64,000 bases of DNA from Moniliella sp. 'wahieum' (GCA_003971905.1 RSEE01000060.1:1-64000); one strand, 5' to 3'; shown: positions 11,566-23,895, counted from the first letter of the stretch. The notes: generated by a model not told the origin, from the letters alone. A program made the numbers and translations.

Positions 11566-13470
11566 ATGCGCACCCTCCTTTGTCTCGCGCCGCTGCGTGG
11601 GCGGTGCTCCATGCCCACGCCCACGTCCACACCACACCCACGCCTCCCCCTTCCGCCGCGGCCATCACCCACGCTCTCTCCCCGCGAACCCAGCCACGGC
11701 AAGATCCGTGGGTTCGAGCTCAACACGCCCCGCCGCTGGATGCTGGCCAAGTAGGCTTGTTCCGCCAGTGTCGGCATCAGCTGCTGTACAATTCGTTTGG
11801 TCTCAATTCGAGCCAGCTCAAGACGGGAGCGTGGAGCCCGGAGCTGGTCAGCGACTGTGGCCACCATCACCTGGCGTGGAATTGAACTGGAATTGTCCGG
11901 TACAGTGCGTGTTTTTCCCACCCTATGTTTGTCCTCTGGTGGCTGTGCATTGACCTGAGGTCGCGGTCCATCCTATCCAGGTTCCGGAACACAGTACGAC
12001 CGTCTTGCCTCGATCTACCTTGATGGGGTAGAGCTTTGGCGGCACGACAATCCCGAGCCCACTAAGTGCTGCGTTGTCTGAACACACGCAAGGACGTGAG
12101 CAAGTACTACCATTTGATTGCCAAGAAGGAGAAGGGGAGGTCGTCTTGTCCTTCCCCAACTATGTCAACAACATTGACAATGGGCTGTTGAATGTGACGC
12201 TGGATATTGGGTTCATGTGCCGCGCAACCCGGAGGGGTACACGGGCCCCAGTCCGCTTGTCCACCGCACGGCGCAGCACATTGTGCCCATCTCCTACAAC
12301 TCTACCGACAATGATTCCAAGTTTTCCGTCGGGGGCGACGGCAACCCGCCTTCTGGCAACACCACCATCTCCCTTCCCGCCACACGCGCGCGGCCGTGGT
12401 GGAGATTATGCGTCGGGGACGAACGAAGAAGAGTTTTGGTACACATCGGTCAGTGACGATCTGTACCTCTCTTCTGCCAGCACAGTTGAGAATTTGGGGC
12501 TCTACCCTCATGGGCCAGTGCGAGAGGTGCAGGTGCTGGTGGACAATCGGTTGGCAGGGTTTGCCCAGCCAATGGCGGTCATCTTTACTGGTGGCATCTG
12601 CCCTGGCATGTGAGGGCCCATGGTCTTTTTGGAACGTTCAACCAGCCTACCTATACACTCGATCTGACCCTTTGTGCCCATCCTGGCCGATGGCCACCCG
12701 CACAACGTATCTCTCGCAGTGGTGTCTGCCGAGAAGAACGGGACGATTGATGCGTCGTGGTTCGTCAGTGGCAAACATCCAAGCCACCTCGACCCGTCGG
12801 GCCAGCCTACCACGGGGCACATTGTGCATTACGAGGCGGACGAGCTGCCGTACGGTTCGCTGACGAGCCACTACCGCCATACGGGAAACAACTCGTTTGA
12901 GGACATCATCCAGAGAGCAGCCGCGCACGCTCAAGATCGAAGCGGTGGTCAGACGGGTTCGGATGCACAGGCAAAGCAAACGGATCCGATGGGAGCAGAC
13001 GGCTACCCCTTTGCCAACAACACGGTCACCGACAATGGCAATGCCCAAATCAATGTGGTCAACTCGCAGGGCCATGCGCATTCCTCCCATGGGCCAGCCC
13101 TTCCGTCGTACCGCTGGGAACTGCCCTTGCACGTGACCACGTTCAGCACGGAAACCAGCTTGACAACGAGCGTACACAAGGGGTACGATACCCACCTCGT
13201 CTCCCACGACATCGTCTCGGTCTGCCGGTCTGGACGCACATTCGCACGCGCCAACTCTCCTCGGGCGGGTACGGCATCAACGCACAACAGGAGCTGACTT
13301 CAGTGTATGGCAATGCGAGCCAACACTATGCTTACTCGGATGCCAATCGCAACACGTTTGATCGCACCACGCATGTCTGGGACGTGAACGCCACCACGTC
13401 GGTCACGCACGACCGCGTGGGCGGATCGCTGGCCGTGTATGCGGCGGAGATTGAGCCTCCGTCAGCGTGA
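11566..13470 (+). CDS. Peptide-N-glycosidase A-like protein (acid glycoamidase)
   Basis: PNGase A removes N-glycans from glycopeptides at acid pH, in the secretory or vacuolar route. The signature runs through the gene: LLYNSFGLNSSQL, then SGTQYDRLASIYLDGVELWR with HDNPEPTK following, KDVSKYYHLIAKK, FPNYVNNIDNGLLNVTLDI, SGTNEEEFWYTSV, GPVREVQVLVDNRLAG, IFTGGICPGM, TYTLDLTPFVPILADG and DASWFVSGKH. The C-terminal domain ends in AEIEPPSA at 13470. An intron is supported at about 11901-11980 (GTACAGTGCG to CTATCCAG), which joins CCG to GT TCC GGA. The start is uncertain; I take the ATG at 11566. At least five one-base breaks are present, for example after NPEPTK near 12066 and before WRPMVFFG near 12610. 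No C-terminal membrane anchor is visible. Confidence 0.82.
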
Positions 13471-14230
13471 GAGGGAGTGGTTGGTGGTTGATGGAGATGC
13501 GGACGTCTGGGCGTCTTTGCGTCTTGGCGTCATTGCCGGATGAAGAGTTGGCTGTATATTCGCTCGCGCTGTGTTCTGAGCATGTTTTGCGATTGCTCCT
13601 ACTTGTGAATTACTCTACCGAGCTTGGAGGTTGAAGACATTGAAGCCGGTGAAGCTTGGAGGATTTGAATGTACGTTGAATGTTCAGTGGCATAGAAATG
13701 CCAGAGGTCAATTGAGACTGGCTTGCCCTAGAGCTCGGCAGACGCTTTGAAGTCGGGTTGTGATTTCTACACCAAAAGCTTGCAGGGATAGATGATGGGG
13801 CGGACTAAGAAAACGCGAAAGAAGCATGCCGGGTTCAATGTGGGTCATTATCAGTGGTACGGTCCACCGTGGTTGCTACTCTCAGATCTCACGAAGGGCG
13901 AGCTGTTCCCAGCATTGTGGCATTCCCCAGGTACAGCTGTCCTGGTGGGAGCGGCGTGGCGTAACCGACTCGGAAACGAAGCAGACTGAGGGGGTAACAG
14001 AGACCTGAGGCGAAGCCGATGATGATACGATTTGAGCCTCCCTTGTCCGCGCGCCCGAAGGCCGAGGGGCCCCAGACGGAAAGAAGGGATGTCGATGCGG
14101 GTGGAATGTGGAATGTGAGGCCAGAGGGTGGCAGCCTTTTTTTGGTGTGGGTTGGGTTGGTTTGATTTGGGGATGGCCGAGGCGAGCGGCGGTGACGCGT
14201 GATGCTTAAGGGTGAGTGGTGATGGATGAT

Positions 14231-14252
14231 CTCGATGATCGATGATCGATGA
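14231..14252. repeat. ATCGATG heptamer array
   Basis: About three copies of the palindrome ATCGAT, each followed by G. The same array type is seen again at 63767-63795. Confidence 0.75.
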
Positions 14253-14738
14253 GGATGAAGCCGAAGGAAGGCGTGGTCACTGGCGAGTGTCGATTGGGCG
14301 GGCTGAGATTCTGAGAGGAGCGCTGTGCTGCGGCAGCGGCGCTAAGATGATCTGTGGATGATCGAAAACACGCAGTGCCGAGAGTGCGCCAGTGCCAGCC
14401 AGAAGGCGAGACGCGCGCCATGTCAGACACGAGCCAAAACCAGCGCCTATCGCCTATCGCCGCCGCAGCAGGCCTGCGACCCAGGCATGGGTTTGGCTGC
14501 TGCTTGTGGCCACGTGGGTTGTCCTGGGCGCTGCGCCGCAGTCAGCTCGCGCACCACGTAAAAGCCGCCCCCAACGCCCTCCCCCCCCGCCCCGCACTGA
14601 ACCTTTCAAGGGCAGACGCCTTTGTAGCTGCTGCACACCCCGTCCGCTACCGTCCGTTTGCCCAAGTCCGCACAGGCACAGCGCCCGTGTCCCATGCCGG
14701 TTAGCACCTGCCGCCTCTGCTGCGGCCGCGTCGGCACG

Positions 14739-14750
14739 ATATATATATCT
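14739..14750 (+). promoter_or_regulatory. TATA-like element upstream of the Yhm2-like carrier
   Basis: An alternating AT run (ATATATATAT) 136 bp before the start codon, in otherwise GC-rich sequence. Followed by a C-rich leader. Confidence 0.5.
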
Positions 14751-14885
14751 CCAGTCTGGCCCGACCACTGCTGTAACCCTCGTCTTGCCGCGCCGCTCCG
14801 TCCTCTGTCCTCTCCCTCCAGCCTCACCCGCCGCCCCCACCGCCGCCTCTCACGCCTCCTCGGATCTCCTCATCGACCATTCACC

Positions 14886-15869
14886 ATGGCTCCCGTCCAA
14901 GGCGGCTTTTCTTGGGCCAACATTGCCGTTGGCGTCACGATGAACATGTTTGAGGTAACCACGCTGGGCCAACCGCTGGAGGTGGTCAAGACCCAGATGG
15001 CCTCCAACCGATCCCAGTCGATGGCGCAGGCGTCAAGACGGTGTGGTCACGCGGAGGCATCTTTGGCTTTTACCAAGGCCTTATCCCATGGGCCTGGATC
15101 GAAGCGTCGACCAAGGGGGGCGTGCTCATGTTTACTGCCAGCGGCATCGACTCGGCCGCCCGCAACCACCTCGGTCTGTCTGCGAGCTGGGCCGGCTCCT
15201 GGGTGGCATGGGCGGCGGCATTGCACAAGCATATGCCACCATGGGCTTTTGCACCACCATGAAGACGGCCGAGATTACGAGGCACAAGCAGGCAGCCGCT
15301 GGCGCGCCTACCGCCTCCACCTGGGCCCTGTTTGCTGATATTTATCGCCGTGAGGGCATCAAAGGCATCAACAAGGGCGTGAATGCCGTTGCCTTTCGCC
15401 AAATGACCAACTGGGGCAGCCGGATGGGCTTTGCCCGTCTGGCGGAGGCCCCGGTACGCCAGCTCAGTGGCAAGTCGGCATCGGACAAGTTGTCGGCGCC
15501 CGAGCGGATCGTGTGTTCCTCCCTTGGTGGCGCTCTGGCTACGTGGAACCAACCAATTGAGGTGATCCGCGTCGAGATGCAGTCCATGGCCAAGGACGCC
15601 AATCGACCAGCCAACATGACGATCGCTAGCACCGCCAAGTACATTTACACCAACAATGGCATCCTTGGACTCTACCGGGTGTGACGCCGCGAATCTGCTT
15701 GAGCGTTTGGCAAACTGTACGTGACGTGTTCCGTTGACCCGCATGCAATGTGCTTTATTCCTGGGTGATTTGATGTGCTGACTGCCCCGTGGATTTGTGT
15801 ACCTAGATCTGTATGGTCACACTGGCGGATTATGTCAAGGAGTTCATTGCGGGCAAAAGCACCGTGTGA
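14886..15869 (+). CDS. YHM2: Mitochondrial citrate/2-oxoglutarate carrier, Yhm2-like
   Basis: Inner-membrane carrier of the SLC25 family. Very close to yeast Yhm2 along its length: [107 protein letters not shown] and [17 protein letters not shown]. Carrier motifs PLEVVK and PIEVIR are present. The last exon follows a clear intron at 15717-15806 (GTACGT..CCTAG) and encodes [20 protein letters not shown], matching the yeast C-terminus. Start at the ATG at 14886, in a CACC ATGG context. Indels occur near 15028 (after SMAQ), near 15205 (GS|LGGMGG) and near 15679 (YRG|VTPR). Confidence 0.92.
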
Positions 15870-16560
15870 TCCGCTGACTGTGCGAGAGGGACTTTCTTTC
15901 ACACCTGGCTCTTTTTGTGTCATCTGGAGGCGTGCGGAAGAAGCACAGAGAACGGGTGCTTGCGCTCATCCGCCATCCCTGTGGCGCAAACATCACATAA
16001 CTGGGGGGACAGCGAGAGCTCGCTTTGGGACATATGAGAACTCAGACGGGGATCTGATCCACCCTGTTCCTAGCATGGAGATCCTCTTCGTATGCACCCG
16101 AGGTGCTGTGTAACCGGCGTATGATACTAGTGGCTGGCCTTGGAAATGACCGAGCCCACAAGTGGGAGACGGCTACTTGGGGGCCTGCTATATGAGTGTC
16201 AGCAGCCTGCGTCAGCTGGGCAACGTCGTTTGGTAGTGCAGAAAAATGAAAGTTAGTATAGTGGCAGTCGGCCTTTCCTCGGCCTTTGGCGGCGACGGGG
16301 GGATGGGTGAGCGATGGATGGTCGATGACGTGCACGGGGCACTGAGCACTGAATAGTACGGAACACTGCCCAGCTGCGAGGGGGTATGACATTTGTTTGT
16401 TAGGGTTGGGCCACTGTGCCCCGGTGCGCTGCTTCCTCGGGGTTAATCGGCGCTTCCGGCCCGAGCGCGGTGGGCCAGGCGCCATCGTTTGCCACCAGCG
16501 CTCCTGGGGACGGGGCGTCGCCACCACCACCACACATACTGACTTCTGCTGCTGGTGCCC
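15870..16560. other. Intergenic region
   Basis: No supportable gene. It lies between the carrier gene and NFS1, both on the plus strand. Confidence 0.4.
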
Positions 16561-18222
16561 ATGCCGTCCGCCCGTGCGCTCCGCACTGCCCTCAACGTCC
16601 GCCCGGCCGGTGCGGCTGCTGCGTGTCTGCGCAGCTCAACCGCCGCCACCGCCGCTGCCGCCGCCACCCTGGGGAGCGCCCAGGCTGCGCCTCACCCCAC
16701 CTTGCCCTCCACCTCCACCAGCGCCTTGTCCGCCCTGCGTCGGCGCGATGTTGCCTCTTCCACCGCACTCTATCCTCCTCCGCTGCCCCACCGCAAGCGG
16801 TGCCTGTCGATGTCCCCACGTCCAATGTACGTGCTTCGCGTGGCACGTCCCAAAGCAGTGGCCACAGTATGTCTTCATGTCCCGCTCCCTGTCCGCCCCT
16901 TGTCGCAGGCACCTGTCCTAACATATGCCCTACCTTTCAGATCTACTGAGCGAGGTGCTAGAGGCACGTCCGAAGCACCAAAGCGCGCTTCGGCCCATTT
17001 ACCTTGACTCGCAATCCACCACGGCTCTCGACCCGCGCGTGCTGGACACGATGCTGCCCCTTTTGACCAACCGGTACGGCAACCCCCACTCGCGCACCCA
17101 TGCGTATGGATGGGAAGCTGAAGACGCGGTGGAAACGGCGCGCAAGCACGTTGGTGCCCTCATCGGTGCGGACGCCAAGGAAATCATCTTTACGTCGGGC
17201 GCTACCGAGTCGAACAATTTGGCGCTCAAGGGCGCAGCCCACTTTTATGGTGCGAAAAAGAACCACATCATCACGGTGCAAACCGAACATAAGTGTGTCT
17301 TGGACTCGTGCCGCACGCTGCAGGAGGAAGGGTACGAGGTCACCTATCTTCCTGTCCAGAGCAATGGTTTGATCCGTCTTGCCGACTGGAAGCGGCGCTG
17401 CGGCCCACTACGGCCATTGTCTCGATCATGGCGGTCAACAATGAGATTGGTGTGATCCAGCCGCTCAAGGAGATTGGTCAGCTGCTCAAGACCAAGGGAG
17501 CGCAGCTGGCAAAGGAGGCGGGGCTAAGTGGCAAGCCGCTGTTCCATACGGACGCTGCCCAAGCGGTGGGGAAGATTGCGTTGGACGTGAATGAGATTGG
17601 GGCGGATCTGGTGTCCATGTCGCACAAGATTTATGGTCCCAAGGGCATTGGCGCGATCTACATTCGTCGTCGACCCAGGGTGCGCTTGACGCCGATCATT
17701 TCGGGTGGAGGGCAGGAACGTGGATTGCGATCGGGCACGCTGGCGCCGGCGCAGGTGGCCGGGATGGGCGAGGCAGCGCGCCTGGCCAAGGCGGAGAGGG
17801 AGTACGACTATGCGCATGTGTCGGCCTTGTCCAAACGGCTGCGGGAGCGGATCGAGAGCAAGGTGAGCCACGTGTTGTTCAATGGCGATGAGGGGGGCTA
17901 TCCCGGGTGCGTCAACTTGACATTCCAATATGTCGAGGGCGAGTCGCTGCTCATGGCGCTCAAGCGGGTCTGTCTCTCGTCAGGCTCGGCATGTACGTCC
18001 GCCTCGTTGGAGCCGTCGTATGTGCTGCGTGCGCTGGGTCTGAACGATGAGAATGCGCACTCGTCGCTCCGGTTTGGCATGGGTCGGTTCACCACAACGG
18101 AGGAAGTGGACTTTGTTGCGGACCAGATCATTACGGTGGTGGAGAAGTTGCGCGACATGTCGCCGTTGTGGGAGATGGTGCAGGAAGGGATTGACCTGGA
18201 TTCGATCGAGTGGTCCGAGTGA
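16561..18222 (+). CDS. NFS1: Cysteine desulfurase Nfs1 (mitochondrial)
   Basis: PLP enzyme that supplies sulfur from cysteine for Fe-S cluster assembly. An Ala/Arg/Ser-rich leader from the ATG at 16561 ([15 protein letters not shown]) looks like a mitochondrial presequence. The enzyme core starts [19 protein letters not shown] and continues [72 protein letters not shown] carries the PLP lysine, and [20 protein letters not shown] the sulfur-accepting cysteine loop. The C-terminus [15 protein letters not shown] matches the eukaryotic family. An intron probably lies between about 16827 and 16944. A single-base deletion near 17385 shifts the frame between LIRLAD and [14 protein letters not shown]. 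Confidence 0.93.
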
Positions 18223-18380
18223 TTTTCAGCCCAGTATTTCGTTTTGGCCCTGTTCTTCTACCTGCTTGAATCAAGGTGCATGTGTACCCGCGTGTGCGCT
18301 GAGATGGACATGACGTGTGTGACGATAATTTGAGACGCCAGAGCGTTGTTTGCCAAAGCAATCCGTAGAGAGGGATGTAG

Positions 18381-18496
18381 GCAGGGCAGGCAGGGCAGGG
18401 GCAGGGCAGGGCAGGGCAGGGCAGGGCAGGGCAGGGGGGGGCAGGGCAGGGCAGGGCAGGGCAGGGCAGGGCAGGGCAGGGCAGGGGGCAGGGCAG
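18381..18496. repeat. GGGCA pentanucleotide tandem repeat
   Basis: About 22 units of GGGCA with small interruptions (a G8 run near 18433), 160 bp downstream of the NFS1 stop. The plus strand is a dense series of GGG triplets, which could form G-quadruplexes. Confidence 0.9.
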
Positions 18497-18997
18497 CACA
18501 AGTAAACCTTGCGGATGGACCCACGGCAGGCGACGGCCCCAGAGCGGGTTACCGGTTGCAGGTTGCTGGTTACTTGCATCGCTTGCGCGTCGGCAGCGTT
18601 GGCTCGCGCGGTGCTGCGCAGCAAGCCGAGGCATGGTCGATGGCCACCTAGCGATACAAGCGATCGCACCGCATCGAAGCCGCTCTGCATCGCAGCGCGT
18701 AAGCGAATATACCACTTGCGCTGCCCTGCGCTGCTAACCCTTGCCCCGGCCCGGCACAGCGCCAGAGAGATGCACTGGCGTGCATCGACACTGGACAGGT
18801 GCCGAGCCGACGCTGGCGACAGGAACCAGAGCCGCAGAGCATCTGTGTACACTGATCCGTCGCAAGTGGAACGGGGCTAGTGTCGTTGTGGTGTATAGCC
18901 GAGATCTAGCTTAATTTGTGCCCCCCCCTCAGTGCTTCTATATACAGCCCCAGCTCCCAAGCGAAAGGCTTGGCCCATTCAGCAGCTGCCCTCGCTT

Positions 18998-19025
18998 CCA
19001 CCACCACCACCACCACCACCACCAC
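18998..19025. repeat. CCA trinucleotide repeat
   Basis: About nine CCA units in the C-rich leader before the Lys-rich gene. Confidence 0.9.
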
Positions 19026-19226
19026 TCTCTATCCCAGCCTCGCGCGCATTCGCTCCCCCTCCCTCGCCTCCACCTCGCTTTCCACAGCTCCACACCCGAC
19101 GCCTCTCTTTCCGTCCCCCCACTGGTCTCTTCTTACTAGCATAGCAAGTGAGTCGCTTCTGCCAGCTGGCCTGACTTTCATTCATGCATGCATGCGTACT
19201 AACCAACCCTTTTTTTGTGACAGATC

Positions 19227-20130
19227 ATGTCTCCATCCCCCACCGATTCTGCAACACCGCGCTCCGAGGGGTCCACCACCCCATTAATACCAGGACTGAG
19301 CCCGCGCCTACTCCCGGTGCCCAATCGTTATTCTCAAAGCATGTAGGCCAAACGAAGCAAAAGCTATCGCCGAAGAAGGCCTCAGGTCTATTCAAGCGCT
19401 TTACTCGTAATATTACGTCCAGGATGCCTGGTCAGAAGAAAAAGAAGACGGCTGTTGAGGCACCTGCCGCTGTTGTTGACGCTCCTTCCGATGCTGGTCA
19501 AGCGGACGAGCCTTTCCATCTTTCTGAAGCGCCACCCCCTGCAAAAAAAAAGTTAGAGCCAAGGCCAGCTGGGTACCCTCCCAAACCAGGTGCCAAGGAC
19601 CTGAAACCGGTTATACAGTATCCCCCCGCCCGGAGAACCATTAGATGGCCCGTTCGTCCTGTCAAGACAGAAAGCAAGGCAGATGATCTCCCCCTAGCAG
19701 CGAGAGAGGACCAGCATATCGACACCCCCAAGCCCCGCATCCGCAAGCCCAAAATTGTCTTGGCCATCTTGAAACGCATCAAGAGGGGTAAAAAGGATCC
19801 CAAGAAATCTGGTAAGACCGCCTCAACCCCAAAGGGAACCGAGGCTAAGGCCGAAACCAAGGCCGAGACCAAAGCACAGACTAAGGAAGAGACCAAGGAA
19901 AGACCAAGGCATCAAAGACCAAGGCAAAGTCCAAGACAACAAAGACCAGGCCAAAGACCAAAGGACAAGAATCCGAGACATCAAAGACCAAAGAAGAACC
20001 CGAGACAGAAGAAAAAGGCAACGTATCGGGAGCCGAGGATTTTGCAGATGCGATCACGAGTCTTCCCGACGACGACAGTCCTACTGAAGGGGAAGGCATA
20101 TCTGACGAAAAGGGCAAGTCTGAGCAGTAG
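19227..20130 (+). CDS. Lys-rich hypothetical protein
   Basis: I do not recognise the family. From the ATG at 19227, just after a likely intron acceptor (TGACAG; donor near 19149), the protein begins MSPSPTDSATPRSEG. After one frame break it reads QKLSPKKASGLFKRFTRNIT and MPGQKKKKTAVEAP. A Pro/Lys section follows, then degenerate T-K/A-E repeats (KAETKAETKAQTKEETKE), and an acidic tail DFADAITSLPDDDSPTEGEG ending at 20130. A missing A in an A-run near 19900 diverts the longest frame into an Arg/Gln-rich shadow. No signal peptide or membrane segment. The basic middle and acidic end suggest a nuclear or nucleic-acid-binding protein, but this is only composition. Confidence 0.5.
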
Positions 20131-21260
20131 GGAATGTCGGAAGAAGGAAAGCCTGAACAGCAGAAACCCAAAGTCTAGATCGATCAGAACGATGAGGCCG
20201 ATTATCGTAGCCTGTCGAGACTTGACAGGCTCTGTCTTCGTTTATATACCGTATCACCACTCATGCACAGTCATTCTCTACTTTGCGTGATGTCGTGTGC
20301 GGCATTATCCTTGGTCCACAATCACTCTCACTCCTGTTCACACCAATTGACCCCCAACATGTACATCACTACGGGGGGCCCCATACCCAGTCCCAACTGT
20401 GCTCCTTTCATTATATGAGCAACTGATTCCCCCTTCTCTCCCCTTATTCTTTGCTATTCGATGTTCATCATCCCCTGTGTCCATGGCTTATAATTGCCGT
20501 TTTCGTCTCCCGTATATGTTGTCCACGCGTGGTCTGGAAGCCACAGTCACTCGTACTACTATAATTCTCATCCCCACGTTCCTTTCCGGCGCTCTCTATC
20601 GACTGGTGGTGAAGTTCCGATGAGGTCTTTGGCTGTAGTAGGAATAGTACGCCGAACCTGCTTCTTGGATGAACTTATGCTTCTTTCCCCTCTCTACGAG
20701 CTTGCCATCTTTGTCGCATGGCAGGCCTTGTAGCAAGGTGTCAGCTGTTGGCCGTTACTAGTCCAGAGCGATACGGTATCAGAGGATGGAGTGGCAGTCA
20801 GTGGGAGTAAACAAAGTCAAGGGTGTGCGCACAGAAGCAGCTGTTAGTATTACTGAGTGGGAGGCGAACAAGGCAGGAGGGGAAGAAGTGATGGTGATGG
20901 AATCAGGGGAAGGCAGCCCGGACGCAACAGGGAGGGGGCGGAAGAGAGGCGGCCCCCACGCGCACAATTACAATGAGAGACCGGTTTGCCCCTCATCCTC
21001 TCTGACCTTAGGCCTGAACAATGCGTAAGGCCAAAGGTTTAGAGATAATCCAATGGATACTATGAAGCTCACACCCGTCGAATACCCGGCTCTGTGTTTG
21101 CAGGGAGAAGATGAATTGAATCAGGAGGCAGGCAAGGGCGTATGCATGTTATTACTACGCCCCGAGTGAGTGGAATACAAAGAATGAGAGCAGCCAAGGA
21201 ATGGAAGGGGCAAGGGAGAAGTGGGGATGGGGGTAGGTTGGGGGGGGATGTGGGTCTTCT
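20131..21260. other. Intergenic region between convergent genes
   Basis: No supportable gene. Should contain both 3' ends; I see only short frames without motifs. Confidence 0.4.
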
Positions 21261-23633
21261 TTAGTCCACGTCCATGTTGTCCTGTTGGGCCTTGGGCTCT
21301 TCAGCAGGCTGCTCCTTGGGTGTCTCGGTAGAGGGCGGAACACGGGGCTTGGGCTTGTTAATAATTGGCCCGCAGACGTACTGCACATCCTCCTTGGCCT
21401 TCATCATCTCCGCCGTGGTGATCTTGGGTGTGACGTTCTTGGGCTGCTCAGCAACCTTGACCAAGCCATCCTCAAGCCACTTTTGCGTCTTGGCTACCTT
21501 CTCCACCACCTTCTGCCGGTCCTCGTCCGTCAGGTGCGCATACTTCTCCTCGCCACCAGTCACGGCGGACATGAAGAAGTTGAGTGCCTCGCGCAGTGCC
21601 GACGCAGCCTTGGGGCGGTTCTGTGCTTCGGACCAACGGAAGGCGATGGGCTGACCAATGGCTTGAAGCGCATCCAATTTGGCCACATACGCCGACTTGG
21701 TTGTGTCTTCACCCTCCTCCGAGTAGAGCCACTCTTCCGCCTCGTTGAGCGCAGGGAGGAACTTGCTCTTTTCCTCGGGCTGGACATAGGGCTTGTATCG
21801 GTCCTCCAACTTGGACCGCTCGTCGTAAATGTACTCTTCCAGTGCATTCTTGCGGTCCTCAGTGTCGATCACCAGCTTGTCCGCCGCATAGAGTTCCCCT
21901 TCCTTCTCCTTCATGCCTTGCAGCACCTTCTCATCCCGTTGGTTCAAGCCTGAGATGACGGTCAAGTCGCGGGTACGCTCCAGAACCTTCTTCTTCTCCG
22001 TCTGCGGCTGACCCTCGGCCGCACCGGCAATCGGGACTTCTTTCTCCACTTCCTCCACCACGTATGCAGAGTCAATGTTGAGCACGCCGTGCAGGTTGAG
22101 GCGCGCCTTAACCTTCACGATCGAGTGGTCGCCCTTGGCATCGGGAGTGACACCCTTAATTTGCACTTGGCCCAAGACAGGCGAGACGCCAGCGGGGAGG
22201 AGGTCAGCTGGGCATACACCGCCTGCAGACCAAAGTCGTGCTTGCGGTAAAACGTGAGGACCTTGGTGGGGGATAGGGTTGTTCGGCTTGAACACTACCA
22301 ACTCGGTCTCCTCGTCCGGCACGTCCGGCACCGCGTCCCACATCACCTTGATGGGGTAAGGAGTGGTGTCGTGCACAGAGAACTCGCGCACGCGGAAGAC
22401 AGGAGAGAGAATGGCGCACGCCAGCGTGGCCCCACGACACACTGCTTCGTCCTGGTTGGAAGTGAACGAGAGGGGTTTGCCAAAGAAGGCGGCGATACGG
22501 TCCTTGATCGCTGGCACACGGGATGAGCCACCGACCAGCTCAATGGAATGAATCTCGTCCTTGCTCAGGCCGGACTGGGCCAGTGCCGCCTGGAGGGGAC
22601 ATGCACCCGCTCGAGCCAAGGTGCAATCAGCTGCTCAAACTCCTCCCGCTTCAGCTCCGAGCTGGCGTCAATGTCGTTCATCAGGGACTCAACGTTGAAG
22701 GGGGCAAGCGTGTTGGCCGAGAGAACCTTTTTGAGACGCTCGGCCGCCTGGGTCAAACGGAAAACAGCCTTGCGGTTGCTAAAAACATCAATCTTGTACT
22801 TGTCGGCAAACACCTTGGCAAAGTGGTTGACCAGTGCACGGTCGAAGTCACGGCCACCAAAGTGGCGGTCTTGCGCGGTACCCAGAATTGTGAGCTCGCC
22901 CTTGACAAACGCAACGACCGACACCTGGTACGACGAGTGACCGACGTCGCAGAAGACCACATGGCGGGGCTGGTCGGGCTCAGGGAGGTCGGTTTTGGTG
23001 ATACCATAGCCAAGCGCGGTGGCGGTAGTGTCGTTGATCAAGCGTAGCGTGTTGAGCCCCGCAATCTCCGCTGCGTCCAGCATCGCACGGCGCTGCACGT
23101 CGGTAAACCAGGCTGGGGTGGAAATGACCACATCCGACACGGACGTTCCGTGATTTTCGGCACTGGCCGTGTCGCGCAAGTTGGTCAGGAACATGGCCAT
23201 CAGCTGGGTCGCACTAAATTCGTGGGTCGTACCAGCCAGCTGCACCTTGACACCCACTTCGCCTCCGACATCGATCAGCTCGCTGCTGATAAAGTTCTTC
23301 TCCACTTCTTGGATGTCGGCATCTTGGAGCGAGCGGCCGATCAGACGCTTGAGACTGCCGACGGTGTTCTTCCAGTTGGACGTTTGCTGCGTGGCGGCGC
23401 CCTCGCCGAGGGCGCGGGCCTTGGTGTTGAACCCAACCAGACTCGGCGTCTGCCGGTTGGAAGCCGAGTTGAGCAGGATGTCAATGCCGGAGCGCCTGTT
23501 GAGACGAGAGACAAGCAGGTCAGTATGCGCAATCCAACGACAGGGCGACAGCAAGGCGGCGGGCGGGTGGCACGTACCGAGCGGCGCCGATCTTGCTGGA
23601 GGCGGTGCCAATGTCAATGCCAATCGCTGCCAT
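21261..23633 (-). CDS. SSE1: Hsp110 / Sse1-type nucleotide exchange factor
   Basis: Cytosolic Hsp70 relative that exchanges nucleotide on Hsp70 and holds unfolded clients. Exon 1 (23578-23633) encodes MAAIGIDIGTASSKIGAAR. An 82-nt intron (23496-23577) precedes RSGIDILLNSASNRQTPSLV. Later blocks: LINDTTATALGYGI, VFCDVGHSSYQVSVVAFVKG, HFGGRDFDRALVNHFAK, EIHSIELVGGSSRVPAIKDR, DTEDRKNALEEYIYDERSKL, and the acidic end AQQDNMDVD typical of Sse1/Hsp110. About 760 codons. A missing C near 22600 separates LERVHVP from LQAALAQSG. A short stretch at about 22200-22287 runs in a third frame between two compensating indels (TKVLTFYRKHDFGLQAVYAQ). Both are in C-runs. Confidence 0.93.
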
Positions 23634-23716
23634 CGTGCTGGGGGGGGCGCGTGCGGAGGAGAGACGGGATGGAGGCGGATGGGAAGACGGGTCGTCAGCA
23701 GCACGGGCCACGCGCC

Positions 23717-23726
23717 CTTATTATAC
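23717..23726 (-). promoter_or_regulatory. TATA box of the Hsp110 gene
   Basis: TATAATAA on the minus strand, about 85 bp upstream of the Hsp110 start codon, in GC-rich sequence. Confidence 0.55.
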
Positions 23727-23882
23727 GCTCCACCCGCCTCCCGACGGCACCTGAAAATTTGGTCTCGGGCCGCGCCGCCTGTCCTACGTCACTCCGTCTG
23801 GCACAGCGCCTGTGTCGCAGCTGATTGTCCGCCTCAGCGCCCCAGCGCCCCAGCGCCCCAGCCTCAGCCGCCACCTCGACAC

Positions 23883-23895
23883 TTCCTGAATGTTC
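23883..23895. promoter_or_regulatory. Heat-shock element upstream of Hsp110
   Basis: TTC-nn-GAA-nn-TTC, a perfect three-unit HSF binding site, 250 bp upstream of the Hsp110 ATG. Position and gene identity together support a real HSE. Confidence 0.7.

Larger units (their letters stand above)
13471..14885. other. Intergenic region and promoter of the mitochondrial carrier gene
   Basis: No supportable gene. Contains an ATCGATG heptamer array (14231-14252) and a C-rich promoter stretch with a TATA-like run at 14739-14750. Confidence 0.45.
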
